A stretch of DNA of 30,704 nucleotides from Prevotella sp. UBA1104 (GTDB taxonomy: Bacteria; Bacteroidota; Bacteroidia; Bacteroidales; Bacteroidaceae): contig DCBP01000023.1 in NCBI GenBank assembly GCA_002314055.1, positions 11,233 to 41,936 of the forward strand, written 5' to 3'. Positions 1-8,807 of the stretch are shown here, one piece after another (the first letter of the stretch is position 1; the number at the start of each line of letters is the position of its first letter). A program made the translations under genes and the position numbers. Under the pieces are notes generated by a model that ran no database searches, had not been told where the DNA came from, and worked only from the letters and a program-made list of their open reading frames with translations.

Positions 1-110
1 GCAAATCGAAGACAATACAAAACAAGCTTGATTGTTTTTATTGTTGAGATGCAGCCTATCTTATTAAAAGATAGTGCAAATCGAAGAAAACACAAAAAGA
101 TTGTTTATTT
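1..110. repeat. Structured intergenic repeat (left edge of window)
   Basis: The motif GCAAATCGAAGA occurs at 1-12 and again at 76-87, and each copy is followed by similar A/C-rich sequence leading to GATTGTTT. Between them is a hairpin with CTATCTT at 56-62 and AAGATAG at 68-74, and a palindrome CAAGCTTG at 23-30. There is no convincing coding sequence; the small open frame starting at 28 only translates the repeats. I recall similar sequence recurring between genes in Bacteroides and Prevotella genomes, but that could not be checked here. The left end may be cut by the window edge. Confidence 0.5.
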
Positions 111-114
111 TTCC

Positions 115-168
115 CTCAGAGTTCTCCGAGACCTCCGAGTTCTCCGAGTTCTCCGAAAACCCCGAATT
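115..168 (+). repeat. Six tandem 9-bp units upstream of four-helix-bundle gene
   Basis: Six consecutive 9-bp units with consensus CTCCGAGTT (units begin at 115, 124, 133, 142, 151 and 160). The central two are identical and the outer ones diverge. A second array with the same orientation and period lies just downstream of the gene at 851-913, so the gene sits between two direct arrays. The array ends about 20 bp before the gene's -33 element. Confidence 0.85.
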
Positions 169-186
169 GTTAAAAGGACATCAATA

Positions 187-218
187 TTTCCCTTTCTAAA
201 AAATTTTTCTTACCTTTG
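187..218 (+). promoter_or_regulatory. Candidate Bacteroidetes promoter for the four-helix-bundle gene
   Basis: TACCTTTG at 211-218 matches the Bacteroidetes -7 box TAnnTTTG. TTTC at 187-190 lies 20 nt upstream and is one base off the -33 box TTTG. The start codon is 40 nt downstream. Confidence 0.6.
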
Positions 219-257
219 TAAAATATTTTTAGCTTTAAATCTTTTCAGTGCTGAATT

Positions 258-821
258 ATGACAAACAACAAGAATGATTTCATTCCAATCCAAGGAGACT
301 ACAGAAAACTGAAAGTCTTCCAACTTGCCACTTGCATATACGATATTACCTACTATTTCGCAAACAGATATTTCGCCCCAAAAGACCGCACCATCGATCA
401 AATGGTTCAGGCTGCACGGAGCGGCAAACAGAATATCGCTGAAGGAAGTGCCGCTGCCACCACGTCAAAGGAAACGGAGATTAAACTAACTAATGTTGCT
501 AAAGCAAGTCTGCAAGAGCTTTTGCTCGATTACGAGGATTTCATCAGAGTTAACGGACTTGAGCAATGGCCTGTCATGGATGAACGTACGTTTAAGGCAA
601 GGAACTACTGTCGTAACCACAATGATTCTCACCACTATATGGATGCAGTAAAAGTAAGGTCAGCAGAAACCATTGCCAATATCGCAATAGTCATGATTCA
701 TCAAGCCGACTATATGCTTGAACGTCTTATAGAAAAACAAAAATCTGACTTTCTAAAATACGGCGGCATCCGTGAACAGATGACAAGGGCAAGACTGGAA
801 GAAAGGAACAAAAGAAAATAA
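258..821 (+). CDS. Four-helix-bundle protein (S23/23S intervening-sequence protein-like)
   Basis: This 187-residue protein has no signal peptide and is predicted to be mostly helical. The section from about residue 15 to 85, with YRKLKVFQLATCIYDITYYF followed by DQMVQAARSGKQNIAEGS, is the signature of the S23/four-helix-bundle family first described from intervening sequences in 23S rRNA. The same fold occurs in Avd, the accessory protein of diversity-generating retroelements. The segment after about residue 95 fits the longer subgroup with an extra C-terminal part. No enzymatic residues are apparent and the function is unknown; RNA or nucleic-acid binding would be inference. The start at 258 is supported by a -7 box 40 nt upstream. 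The gene is a lone transcription unit between two arrays of 9-bp repeats, which suggests it travels as a unit. No reverse transcriptase or rRNA gene is nearby. Confidence 0.8.
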   Translation: MTNNKNDFIPIQGDYRKLKVFQLATCIYDITYYFANRYFAPKDRTIDQMVQAARSGKQNIAEGSAAATTSKETEIKLTNVAKASLQELLLDYEDFIRVNGLEQWPVMDERTFKARNYCRNHNDSHHYMDAVKVRSAETIANIAIVMIHQADYMLERLIEKQKSDFLKYGGIREQMTRARLEERNKRK

Positions 822-850
822 ATTAGCAAAACGCCCAATTTCACTGATAT

Positions 851-913
851 TTCCGAGAACTCCAAGTTCACCGAGAACTCCGAGGACTCTGGGAACTCCA
901 AGAACTCCGATTC
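851..913 (+). repeat. Seven tandem 9-bp units downstream of four-helix-bundle gene
   Basis: Seven 9-bp units begin at 851, 860, 869, 878, 887, 896 and 905, with consensus CTCCGAGAA. They match the upstream array (CTCCGAGTT) in strand and period. The array fills most of the gap before the polygalacturonase gene. It is followed by a 12-bp direct repeat, CTAAAACAATAA, at 916-927 and 929-940. Confidence 0.85.
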
Positions 914-946
914 AACTAAAACAATAACCTAAAACAATAAATAGCA

Positions 947-2422
947 ATGAAAAAATTTCTATTATTAGCAGTGATTCTCTTCGGCATAGCATACAATGCC
1001 ATCGCTCAAGACTATCCCTACGACAATCTCTACACCGACCTTCCGTTTAAGATGACAAAAGTCACCCGTCCATCATTCCCGGATAGAACGGTGAACGTAA
1101 AGGATTTCGGAGCTAAAGGCGATGGAACAACGCTCTGCACATCAGCAATACAGAAAGCAATAGACCAAACAGCAAAGAAAGGCGGAGGAAAAGTTACCCT
1201 ACCACAGGGCGTATGGTTTACCGGACCTATCGAGCTGAAGAGTAACATCAATCTGCACCTCGAAAAAGGGGCAATCCTGCTGTTTTCGCCAGACCCGGAT
1301 CTCTATTCTATAGTAAAATCTGTATTTGAAGGACTCGATACACGTCGCTGCAAATCGCCAATCTCTGGTTATAACCTAAAGAATGTGGCCATTACCGGAC
1401 AGGGGGTTATCGATGGTAACGGACAGTTCTGGCGTCCTCTAAAACGCGAGAAGGTAACAGCAAGCTACTGGAAAGAGGCTACATCCAATGGCGGAGCTTT
1501 TATTCGCGACGGCTTTTGGATTCCTACCGAGGGTGCACTGAAAGGATATAAGATGGCAGACATGAACGTGCCGACAGGCAATCTCACTGACGCACAGTGG
1601 GACAGCATCAAGGTTTTTCTGCGCCCAGTGATGATAAACATCGTAAACAGCAAAAATGTTTGGTTCAATGGGGTGATATTCCAGAACTCTCCGGCATGGA
1701 ACGTTCATCCTTTGATGTGCGAGAATGTACTCATTGAAGATGTTGAAATACGTAACCCGAGCTTTGCACAAAACGGCGACGGCCTCGACCTCGAATCATG
1801 CAAGAATGCACTCATAGTAAACTCACGCTTCGACGTGGGCGACGATGGTATCTGCATAAAGAGCGGAAAGGATGCCGATGGACGTAGACGCGGCGTACCT
1901 TGCGAGAATGTTATCGTAGACGGTTGCACAGTGTTTAAAGGCCACGGCGGCTTTGTTGTCGGTTCCGAGATGAGTGGTGGCGTTAAAAACATCAGCGTCA
2001 GCAACTGCCAGTTCCTTGGCACGGATGTCGGTTTGCGCTTCAAAAGCAAACGAGGCAGAGGAGGCATTGTGGAAAATATATGGATAAAAAACATCTCGAT
2101 GTTCGACATCCCTACCGAGGCTGTCATCTTTAACCTCTATTATGGTGGAATGTCGGCAGCAGAAGCACAAGCAGCCGGAAAGAACAAGGCTGAAGAGATT
2201 AAGCCAGAGCCTGTAACCGAGGAGACTCCGTGTTTCCGGAATATATATATAGAAGATGTAGTGTGTCGCAATGCCAACCGCGCTATGTTCTTCAATGGAC
2301 TCCCGGAAATGCCTGTCGAGAACATTAATCTGAAGAATATCGACATTACTGCGAAGAAACCTGCAGAATTTAAATACTGCAAAGGAATTAAACAGGAAAA
2401 TGTGAATATTACAATCAAATAA
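947..2422 (+). CDS. Secreted GH28 polygalacturonase
   Basis: This 491-residue protein has a signal peptide ending near AIAQ (residue 21). The mature part opens with the VNVKDFGAKGDGTT segment typical of the right-handed beta-helix of GH28 enzymes. The four family motifs are present: NGDGLD with Asp278 and Asp281, GDDG with Asp299 and Asp300, GHGG with His333, and RFK with Arg364 and Lys366. These form the acidic catalytic centre and substrate-binding site of polygalacturonases. It would hydrolyse demethylated homogalacturonan or related galacturonides, probably in the periplasm. Whether it acts endo or exo cannot be told from this. It lies 223 bp upstream of the SusC/SusD pair on the same strand, as in a pectin utilisation locus. 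No clear -7 box lies in the short gap before it, so it may be read from upstream or from a weak promoter. Confidence 0.93.
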   Translation: MKKFLLLAVILFGIAYNAIAQDYPYDNLYTDLPFKMTKVTRPSFPDRTVNVKDFGAKGDGTTLCTSAIQKAIDQTAKKGGGKVTLPQGVWFTGPIELKSNINLHLEKGAILLFSPDPDLYSIVKSVFEGLDTRRCKSPISGYNLKNVAITGQGVIDGNGQFWRPLKREKVTASYWKEATSNGGAFIRDGFWIPTEGALKGYKMADMNVPTGNLTDAQWDSIKVFLRPVMINIVNSKNVWFNGVIFQNSPAWNVHPLMCENVLIEDVEIRNPSFAQNGDGLDLESCKNALIVNSRFDVGDDGICIKSGKDADGRRRGVPCENVIVDGCTVFKGHGGFVVGSEMSGGVKNISVSNCQFLGTDVGLRFKSKRGRGGIVENIWIKNISMFDIPTEAVIFNLYYGGMSAAEAQAAGKNKAEEIKPEPVTEETPCFRNIYIEDVVCRNANRAMFFNGLPEMPVENINLKNIDITAKKPAEFKYCKGIKQENVNITIK

Positions 2423-2444
2423 CCACAGTTTTCTGTTTTAGCCT

Positions 2445-2492
2445 GTTGGCTGAATTAACGTGCAATATTTCTGGCCCTTTAATTCAGCCAAC
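2445..2492 (+). terminator. Hairpin after the GH28 gene
   Basis: A perfect 14-bp inverted repeat, GTTGGCTGAATTAA (2445-2458) and TTAATTCAGCCAAC (2479-2492), with a 20-nt loop, lies 22 bp after the stop codon. There is no U-run after it, so it may be a weak terminator, an mRNA 3'-end stabiliser, or a processing site separating gh28 from susCD. Confidence 0.6.
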
Positions 2493-2590
2493 AAACCCTT
2501 ATTATTTATGTTCTATATATCTTATAAAAAGTTCTAAACGTTAAAAATACAAACAAAAGCGATTTTAACAGGTTACAGACAGCAATCTCA

Positions 2591-2606
2591 TACGTTTTTA
2601 CTTTTA
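2591..2606 (+). promoter_or_regulatory. Weak candidate promoter region for susC
   Basis: TACTTTTA at 2599-2606 is one base from TAnnTTTG, but there is no TTTG box at the right distance. The same octamer is the -7 candidate of the CE8-PL1 gene (15688-15695), and both leaders also contain a TACGTT(A/T)TTAC string and an ATAAA-GAAGAAA string. Co-regulation of the two pectin operons is a possible reading, not a demonstrated one. Confidence 0.3.
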
Positions 2607-2645
2607 TAAAGAAGAAATTATATTTATTTACAAAATCTATTTTAT

Positions 2646-5600
2646 ATGAAGACAAGAAAGATGTATTATTCAAGCGAGAGCTTGAAAAAACTGTCCATCA
2701 CGCTTGCTCTGTCCTCTGCAATGCTTTGTCCTGCCACAGCAATGGCAGCCGGCAATGGCAGCGTTGCCCCTTCTCCACAAGCCGTTCAGCAGAGCGGAGT
2801 TGTTAAGGGAACTGTTGTAGATGAAACAGGTCAGCCAATGATTGGCGTTACTGTAATTCCACAGAGTGGAGCAAAGAACGGAACCGTGACAGACCTCGAC
2901 GGTAATTTCACAGTAAACGCTCCAGTCGGATCAACTATAAAATTGTCATATACAGGCTATAAAGACAAAGCAGTAAAGGTTACCAACGGACATTTGTCTC
3001 TAAAAATGGAGCCGGATGTTGTTGGCTTGGACGACGTGGTAGTGGTTGGTTACGGAACTCAAAAGAAACGCGACCTAACCGGTGCAGTTACATCAATCAA
3101 GTCTGAAGATATCACTATTGCCCCTACAAGCAATGCTATGGAGGCTTTGCAGGGTAAGATTGCAGGTATGGATATTGCAGTTACATCTGGTCAGGTAGGC
3201 AGTAGCCCTGAGATTCTCCTTCGTGGTTCTCGTTCTATCTACGGAAGCAACGAACCTTTATTCATTATTGATGGTGTACCTGGTAGCTACAGTCAGGTAA
3301 ACCCTTCTGACATTGAGACTATCGACGTTCTGAAGGATGCATCTTCTACGGCTATATATGGTTCTGCCGGTGCCAATGGTGTTGTTATGATTACAACAAA
3401 GCGTGGTAAACAAGGTAAAGCAACAGTAAATTTTGATGCTTACTATGGGTTCAGCGGCAATCCTAACTATAAGCACGGAATGACCGGCGACGAGTGGGTA
3501 AACTACCAGAAAGAAGCTTATAATTATAAGTATGGAAATTATCCAGAAAACATGTCTGTCATCTTCAATAATGATGAATACCTTGATGCTTACAACCAGG
3601 GAAAATGGATTGACTGGGTTGACGAGGCTTCAGGCAGAACAGCTACAACACAGAAATACTCTATGTCTGTAAACGCAGGCGGCAAATCTACAAAGGTTTA
3701 CGCTGCACTTTCTTACACACAGGACAAGGGATTGTTGAAAAACGAGCAGCAGGACATGTATCAGATTCGTTTGAACATCGATCAGGAGATTTTCAAATGG
3801 GCAAAACTCGGATTCACTTCAAACCTTAACTACCGCGACCGTGATGCTGGTGTGAAGAACACTTTCACAAAGGCAATGACAGCATTCCCTCTTGGCGATG
3901 TTTACAATGACAAGGGTGAAATCAACCATGAGTTCATATCAAACCAGTATTCTCCACTTGGCGACTACATTAAGGATCAGTATGTAAACAACACTCGTGC
4001 TACTTATATCAATACAACCGGCTATTTGGAACTTGCTCCGGTAAAAGGACTGACTTTCCGTTCTCAGTTGAGTGCAACTTTAAGCAACTCTCGCCAAGGA
4101 CTGTATTGGGGCGACAAGTGTAACGCAAACCGCCCTACATATGCAGGAACTCCGCATGCTGAAGTTCACCACAGTGAGGCATACTCTTATTTATGGGAAA
4201 ACATCCTTAACTATAAACTTACCGTAGCTAAGGACCATGATTTCGGTGCAACATTCGTTACATCTTGGCAGCATTCTGAAAACGAGTCATATATAACAGG
4301 CGGTAGCGGACAGGATCTTGACAAATGGTCTTTCCATCGTCTAACATCTGCAAGTTCTCAGCATATTGAATCCGATTACTCTCAGACACAGAAAATGTCT
4401 TATGCTTTGCGCTTTAACTATACTTACAAAGGCAAGTATATGTTAAACCTCTCTAATCGCTGGGACGGTGTTTCTTGGTTCTCTGAAGGTAACAAATGGG
4501 ATAGCTTCTTCGCAGCAGCTGCAGCATGGCGTATCAGCGATGAGAAGTTCATGGAAGGAACTAAAGGTTGGCTTGACAACTTGAAACTTCGTATAGGATA
4601 TGGTATCACCGGTAACTCAGGAGGTATGGGAGCTTATTCAACAACAACTACTCCTATCGTCTATTCTGCTTCGGGTATTACCGTAAACGGCAAGATTGTA
4701 TCATTCGGACAATACACCGGAACTGCAGCAAGTACAAATCTTGGTTGGGAGAAGTCATACAACTGGAACTTCGGTCTTGATTTTGCTGTACTTGGCGGAC
4801 GTCTCGACGGTTCTTTGGAATATTTTACCACTAAGACAAAGGGACTTCTCTTTAAGCGTACCGTACCTATCACAGGTGGATTCACAGGATGGGGCTCACC
4901 ACTGAGCATGTGGCAGAACCTTGCCAGAACAAGCAACCACGGTTTTGAGGCTACAATCAACAGCCACAATTTCCGCACAAAAGATTTCTCTTGGAACACC
5001 TCTCTCTCTATGACTTGGAGCAAGGAAAAGATTGACGCTCTTCCAGACGGAGACATTAAAGCAGAGAACCTCTTCGAGGGACAACCAATCAAGTCTTTCT
5101 ACGGATACAAATACAAAGGTCTTTGGAAAACTACGGATGATGCTGACCTAATGACACAATATGGTGTCAAGCCTGGTTACATCAAGGTTGCCACCAACGA
5201 CAAGGACGGCGACAATGGCGTTCACAAGTATGGACAGGATGACCGTCAGATTCTCGGACACCAGAACCCAGACTGGATTCTCGGCTTGAACAACAGCTTT
5301 ACATATAAAGGCTTCGACCTTTCTGTATTCATCATGGCACGTCTTGGACAGACAATCTGCAGTGACCTCGTAGGACGTTATACTGCGAAATACTCTGTTA
5401 CTGAAAATCAGATTTCTACTTCTGACTACTGGACAGAAAGCAACCAGAATGCATTCTATCCACGTCCTGGTTCAGGCGATGAGCAGTCTACAGTATATTC
5501 TGCACTCAGCTACCGCGACGGCTCGTTCATCAAGTTGAAGAACGTAACACTCGGATACACAGTACCGAAAACTCTGTCAAAGAAGATTCTGATGGAGAAG

Positions 5601-5741
5601 CTGCGTTTCTACTTTACAGCATACAATCCTGTAATATGGACACACGACACGAAACTGAGAGGCACAGACCCTGAAACAAACGGCTCTGACGCCTTCCCAA
5701 CATACCGTCAGTTCGTATTTGGTGTGAACGTGACATTCTGA
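2646..5741 (+). CDS. SusC/RagA-family TonB-dependent outer-membrane transporter
   Basis: This 1031-residue protein is a typical SusC length. A signal peptide occupies roughly residues 1-35, after which comes a carboxypeptidase-regulatory-like domain with GTVVDETGQPMIGVTV and DLDGNFTV (about 53-127). The SusC signature DDVVVVGYGTQKKRDLTGAV follows, then the plug domain with LRGSRSIYGSNEPLFIIDGV and KDASSTAIYGSAGANGVV, and a C-terminal beta-barrel ending in the aromatic residue of NVTF. It should import oligosaccharides, here probably from pectin, in a TonB-dependent way with the SusD-like lipoprotein encoded 36 bp downstream. The first ATG is used; another at 2661 would still leave a usable signal peptide. 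No anti-sigma-interacting N-terminal extension is seen, so control is probably through a separate regulator. Confidence 0.96.
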   Translation: MKTRKMYYSSESLKKLSITLALSSAMLCPATAMAAGNGSVAPSPQAVQQSGVVKGTVVDETGQPMIGVTVIPQSGAKNGTVTDLDGNFTVNAPVGSTIKLSYTGYKDKAVKVTNGHLSLKMEPDVVGLDDVVVVGYGTQKKRDLTGAVTSIKSEDITIAPTSNAMEALQGKIAGMDIAVTSGQVGSSPEILLRGSRSIYGSNEPLFIIDGVPGSYSQVNPSDIETIDVLKDASSTAIYGSAGANGVVMITTKRGKQGKATVNFDAYYGFSGNPNYKHGMTGDEWVNYQKEAYNYKYGNYPENMSVIFNNDEYLDAYNQGKWIDWVDEASGRTATTQKYSMSVNAGGKSTKVYAALSYTQDKGLLKNEQQDMYQIRLNIDQEIFKWAKLGFTSNLNYRDRDAGVKNTFTKAMTAFPLGDVYNDKGEINHEFISNQYSPLGDYIKDQYVNNTRATYINTTGYLELAPVKGLTFRSQLSATLSNSRQGLYWGDKCNANRPTYAGTPHAEVHHSEAYSYLWENILNYKLTVAKDHDFGATFVTSWQHSENESYITGGSGQDLDKWSFHRLTSASSQHIESDYSQTQKMSYALRFNYTYKGKYMLNLSNRWDGVSWFSEGNKWDSFFAAAAAWRISDEKFMEGTKGWLDNLKLRIGYGITGNSGGMGAYSTTTTPIVYSASGITVNGKIVSFGQYTGTAASTNLGWEKSYNWNFGLDFAVLGGRLDGSLEYFTTKTKGLLFKRTVPITGGFTGWGSPLSMWQNLARTSNHGFEATINSHNFRTKDFSWNTSLSMTWSKEKIDALPDGDIKAENLFEGQPIKSFYGYKYKGLWKTTDDADLMTQYGVKPGYIKVATNDKDGDNGVHKYGQDDRQILGHQNPDWILGLNNSFTYKGFDLSVFIMARLGQTICSDLVGRYTAKYSVTENQISTSDYWTESNQNAFYPRPGSGDEQSTVYSALSYRDGSFIKLKNVTLGYTVPKTLSKKILMEKLRFYFTAYNPVIWTHDTKLRGTDPETNGSDAFPTYRQFVFGVNVTF

Positions 5742-5777
5742 TAAAATGGTTTTAACAAAAAACGACAACAGATAATT

Positions 5778-7589
5778 ATGAAAAGTTTAATTAAGAATAT
5801 ATTCATGGCTTCCTCTCTTGCTCTCGTAGCAGGCGGATTTGCGTCATGTAGCCTTGACGAGGAGAATCCAGGCGGATTCGAACTCGGGGATTTGGCTCTG
5901 ACAAAAACTGGTTATGAGGAATTACTTAACCAGTGCTTCTTCGGAATGGAGCGTACTTATTACGGCACTGATGGTTTTATGGAGTTTACCGAAGGCGATA
6001 CTGACCTATGGACCTACCGCGCGAATGACGACAATGCTTATCAGCAGTACTTTTGGTTCTATGGCGGTGCTACCCCAAACACCACTTACACAAATGCACT
6101 GTGGAACAGTACATACGACGGTATCTCTTCTTGTAACATAGTTTTGAAGAATGCAGATAAGGCTAAGGCAAACTTCACCGACGAGGAGCTGAACAACATC
6201 TTGGCTCAGGCTCGCTTCATGAGAGCTATCTATTATTTCAATGGTGTTGAGCAGTTCGGTGGCATGACCCTGCTTACGGAGAAAGACGAGCTTAAGGCTG
6301 ACTATTCTCCAGTCCGCACCGACCCGATGACAATCTACAAGGATATCATTATCCCAGACCTCGAGTTTGCAGCAGAGCATTTGGAGAAAGGTACAGATGA
6401 CCTCTGCACAACTCCTACAAAGAAGGCTGCCCTCGGATTCTTGGCTAAGGCTTGTCTCCAGACCAAGGAGTATGGAACAGACGAGTATCTGCAAAAGGGT
6501 ATGGACGCTGCTAAAAAACTTATTCAGGACTGCGAGAACGGCGGTAGTGAATATGGTGCCTACATGTATCCTAACTATGAGGATGTATTCAAGGAGGCAA
6601 ACAACTGGACCAACAAGGAGGCTTTGTGGAAGCATCGCTGGTATTCAGGTGCAGACGGTCACGGTTCAAGCAACGGTGCCCAGAAGTGTAATCGTATGGA
6701 CGAGAAATTCCTCTGCGTGCTGAACAAGTTCGGTGCTCGCGAAGATAATGTCAAGGAACGTCAGACATGGGGCGGTAGCTATCAAGGAATTTTCATGCCT
6801 ACACAGCACCTTATCAACCTTTATGTACAGGATGACAATACTCTCGATCCACGTTTCCACGAATCATTCACAACAGAGTGGAATGCCAATAAGGCATATA
6901 TTTGGAAGACAGAGGACGATTTAAATGCATGGCAGAAAGATGCTTCTGTTCGCGGAAAGAGAATAGCAGTAGGTCAGCCAGCTATCAAGATTGTGATGCC
7001 GCAGGATGCAGATTATGCGACAGAGGTTGCTCAGAGCACAACAGTTCCTTACCTCGTTGTAGACTACAAAGCTGTTTATGACGACGCTAATCGCAACGTA
7101 ATTATGAAAAATGCAGCTGGTAACGAAAACCAGTGGCGTTATTTCTATCCTTCGCTCAACAAGCACAACAGTAGCAACTACTATGTTGTGAACGAGAGCA
7201 AAGGTCGTCTCGGTAACCTAAACGCTACTTTCATGATGCGTATGTCTGAGGTTTACCTCATCGCTGCAGAACTTGATATCTATCTGAATGGCGGTTCCAA
7301 CGCTATGGGATATATCAATAAGGTTAGAAACAGAGCTGGGGCTAAGCCATTGACTGGCACAGCAACCGTTCGCACCGTGCTTGATGAGCGTGGCCGTGAG
7401 CTTTGTGGTGAGTACTGCCGATTCTACGACTTGAAACGTACAGGTATGCTGAAGAGCAAAGCTTACTTGGAGGAGACACACCCAGACCTCGCAAAATATT
7501 TCGACCCGAACTTCGCACTCCGTCCGATTTCAACAACATTTACAGATGGTTTGACAAACGGAGCAGAGTATCAGAACCCTGGATATTAA
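5778..7589 (+). CDS. SusD/RagB-family surface glycan-binding lipoprotein
   Basis: This 603-residue protein has a lipoprotein signal with lipobox FASC and acylated Cys24. The acidic SLDEENPGG after the cysteine resembles the surface-export signal of Bacteroidetes lipoproteins. The body fits the SusD fold: helical repeats around LAQARFMRAIYYFNGVEQFG, the C-terminal segment MMRMSEVYLIAAELDIY, and VRNRAGAKPL followed by LDERGRELCGEYCRFYDLKR, all typical of RagB/SusD. It caps the SusC barrel and delivers glycan to it. It is 36 bp after susC and almost certainly in the same transcript. Substrate specificity cannot be read from the sequence; pectin is inferred from the GH28, PL1 and CE8 genes around it. 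Confidence 0.95.
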   Translation: MKSLIKNIFMASSLALVAGGFASCSLDEENPGGFELGDLALTKTGYEELLNQCFFGMERTYYGTDGFMEFTEGDTDLWTYRANDDNAYQQYFWFYGGATPNTTYTNALWNSTYDGISSCNIVLKNADKAKANFTDEELNNILAQARFMRAIYYFNGVEQFGGMTLLTEKDELKADYSPVRTDPMTIYKDIIIPDLEFAAEHLEKGTDDLCTTPTKKAALGFLAKACLQTKEYGTDEYLQKGMDAAKKLIQDCENGGSEYGAYMYPNYEDVFKEANNWTNKEALWKHRWYSGADGHGSSNGAQKCNRMDEKFLCVLNKFGAREDNVKERQTWGGSYQGIFMPTQHLINLYVQDDNTLDPRFHESFTTEWNANKAYIWKTEDDLNAWQKDASVRGKRIAVGQPAIKIVMPQDADYATEVAQSTTVPYLVVDYKAVYDDANRNVIMKNAAGNENQWRYFYPSLNKHNSSNYYVVNESKGRLGNLNATFMMRMSEVYLIAAELDIYLNGGSNAMGYINKVRNRAGAKPLTGTATVRTVLDERGRELCGEYCRFYDLKRTGMLKSKAYLEETHPDLAKYFDPNFALRPISTTFTDGLTNGAEYQNPGY

Positions 7590-7600
7590 TCTGAGACTTG

Positions 7601-7639
7601 AAATCTTAGGTGTGCGGAAATTCCGCATACCTAAGATTT
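7601..7639 (+). terminator. Long hairpin between susD and the secreted-protein gene
   Basis: AAATCTTAGGTGTGCGGAA (7601-7619) and TTCCGCATACCTAAGATTT (7621-7639) form a 19-bp stem with one G-U pair. It starts 11 bp after the susD stop and has no strong U-run. Hairpins here often reduce or stabilise expression of genes on either side of a susCD pair, so partial termination or 3'-end protection is likely. Confidence 0.7.
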
Positions 7640-7692
7640 ATCTACAATAGAGAAATCTAATAACAATTAATAACAAACTAAAAATTACAAAG

Positions 7693-8766
7693 ATGAAGAA
7701 AATTTACACATTGGCTGCAGCTGCACTCTTTAGCTGCACATTGGCTAACGCTCAGACTGCCTACAAACTTCAAAACAACTTCTATTTCAAGACTTGCGCA
7801 GTTCTCCCTGAGGGAACACACCCTATTGTTGAAACAGTTGATGGTGCTGAAAAAGTTACTTGCCCTGAACAGGATAAGATAACAGGTATTGCAGACAAAG
7901 TTGCCGGTGCATTCCTTGATGCTGACTTAACAGCGTTTCCACTTTCTGGCGGTACCGCAGCAGGAACTAACTATCATGTTTTGGAACAAGACTATACAGA
8001 CCCAGAAACAGGTGTTTCTTTCAAGGCAGGAACATATTCTTGCTTGAATTCAAATACTGAAATCAAATTAAAGGATGCCTATAACGAACAAGGTCTGTCA
8101 AATATCAAGCAGGTTATTTTCTATCTTGCATCAGCAGGTCAGATGCAGTTCTATGCACGTGAGTATGATGGAGACAAGAAAGATGCTGAATATTTCAACT
8201 ATGAAGGCGATCCAACAAACCGTAAGCTTAAGGCTTATGAGGCACCAGGATTGACGACTCCGATTGAAGGTGCTGCACAGTGGTATGAAATGCATTTCAC
8301 AAAGCCTCTAAAAGTTGTCATTGACTTGACAAACGCTCAGGGTACAGACGATGAAATGACAAATGCTAACCTACAGATTAACAAGAATGGTGAAAATCAA
8401 GAAGTAGCAAAGTCTCTCCTTCAGTTCTATGAGCAAGCAAAGGATGGTGACGGCAAGATAATTCAGGGCACAAACCTTATTCCATGGACGGCTGACAGCA
8501 AGTTTGCTTTCAACTTCAAGAAGAAGGCATATGTAATGGGCTTTGCTGTAGTTTGTGGTACTGATGGTGCTACATACAAGAGCATTGATCTCTCAGAGGA
8601 TGCTCCACAGTGGACAGATGGAACAACTGGCATAACAGAAGTTATTAAGAACGTCATTAATCCAAGCAACCGCATCTACTCTATCGACGGCAAGTTCGTA
8701 GGTACAGACGCTGCAGTTCTGTCTAACGGCATCTACGTTCAGAATGGTAAGAAGTTCGTTAAGTAA
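7693..8766 (+). CDS. Secreted protein of unknown function with T9SS-like C-terminal domain
   Basis: This 357-residue protein has a clear signal peptide ending at ANAQ (residue 21). I do not recognise a catalytic domain. The middle part has beta-rich segments and KPLKVVIDLTNAQG, which resembles the carbohydrate-binding or lectin-like sections of Prevotella secreted proteins, but no family is claimed. The last 45 residues, ending IYSIDGKFV...GIYVQNGKKFVK, look like the C-terminal sorting domain that sends proteins through the type IX system to the surface. Its place after susC-susD is where surface glycan-binding proteins (SusE/SusF-like) usually sit, yet it has no lipobox. A glycan-binding role is inference. 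Its last 12 codons and the following 41 bp are duplicated exactly at 10539-10616. Confidence 0.75.
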   Translation: MKKIYTLAAAALFSCTLANAQTAYKLQNNFYFKTCAVLPEGTHPIVETVDGAEKVTCPEQDKITGIADKVAGAFLDADLTAFPLSGGTAAGTNYHVLEQDYTDPETGVSFKAGTYSCLNSNTEIKLKDAYNEQGLSNIKQVIFYLASAGQMQFYAREYDGDKKDAEYFNYEGDPTNRKLKAYEAPGLTTPIEGAAQWYEMHFTKPLKVVIDLTNAQGTDDEMTNANLQINKNGENQEVAKSLLQFYEQAKDGDGKIIQGTNLIPWTADSKFAFNFKKKAYVMGFAVVCGTDGATYKSIDLSEDAPQWTDGTTGITEVIKNVINPSNRIYSIDGKFVGTDAAVLSNGIYVQNGKKFVK

Positions 8767-8807
8767 TTCTACTCTGTAGGAATACTCTACAACTCAGAAT
8801 AAAAACA
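8730..8807 (+). repeat. Left copy of a perfect 78-bp direct repeat
   Basis: Identical over 78 bp to 10539-10616. This copy contains the last 12 codons and stop of the secreted-protein gene plus 41 bp of its 3' flank, ending at the base of its terminator stem. The bases immediately outside differ between the two copies. Confidence 0.95.

Noticed and set aside
28..261. Small open frame of 77 codons
   Set aside because: It covers the intergenic repeat, the 9-bp array and the promoter of the next gene; composition is an artefact of the repeats.
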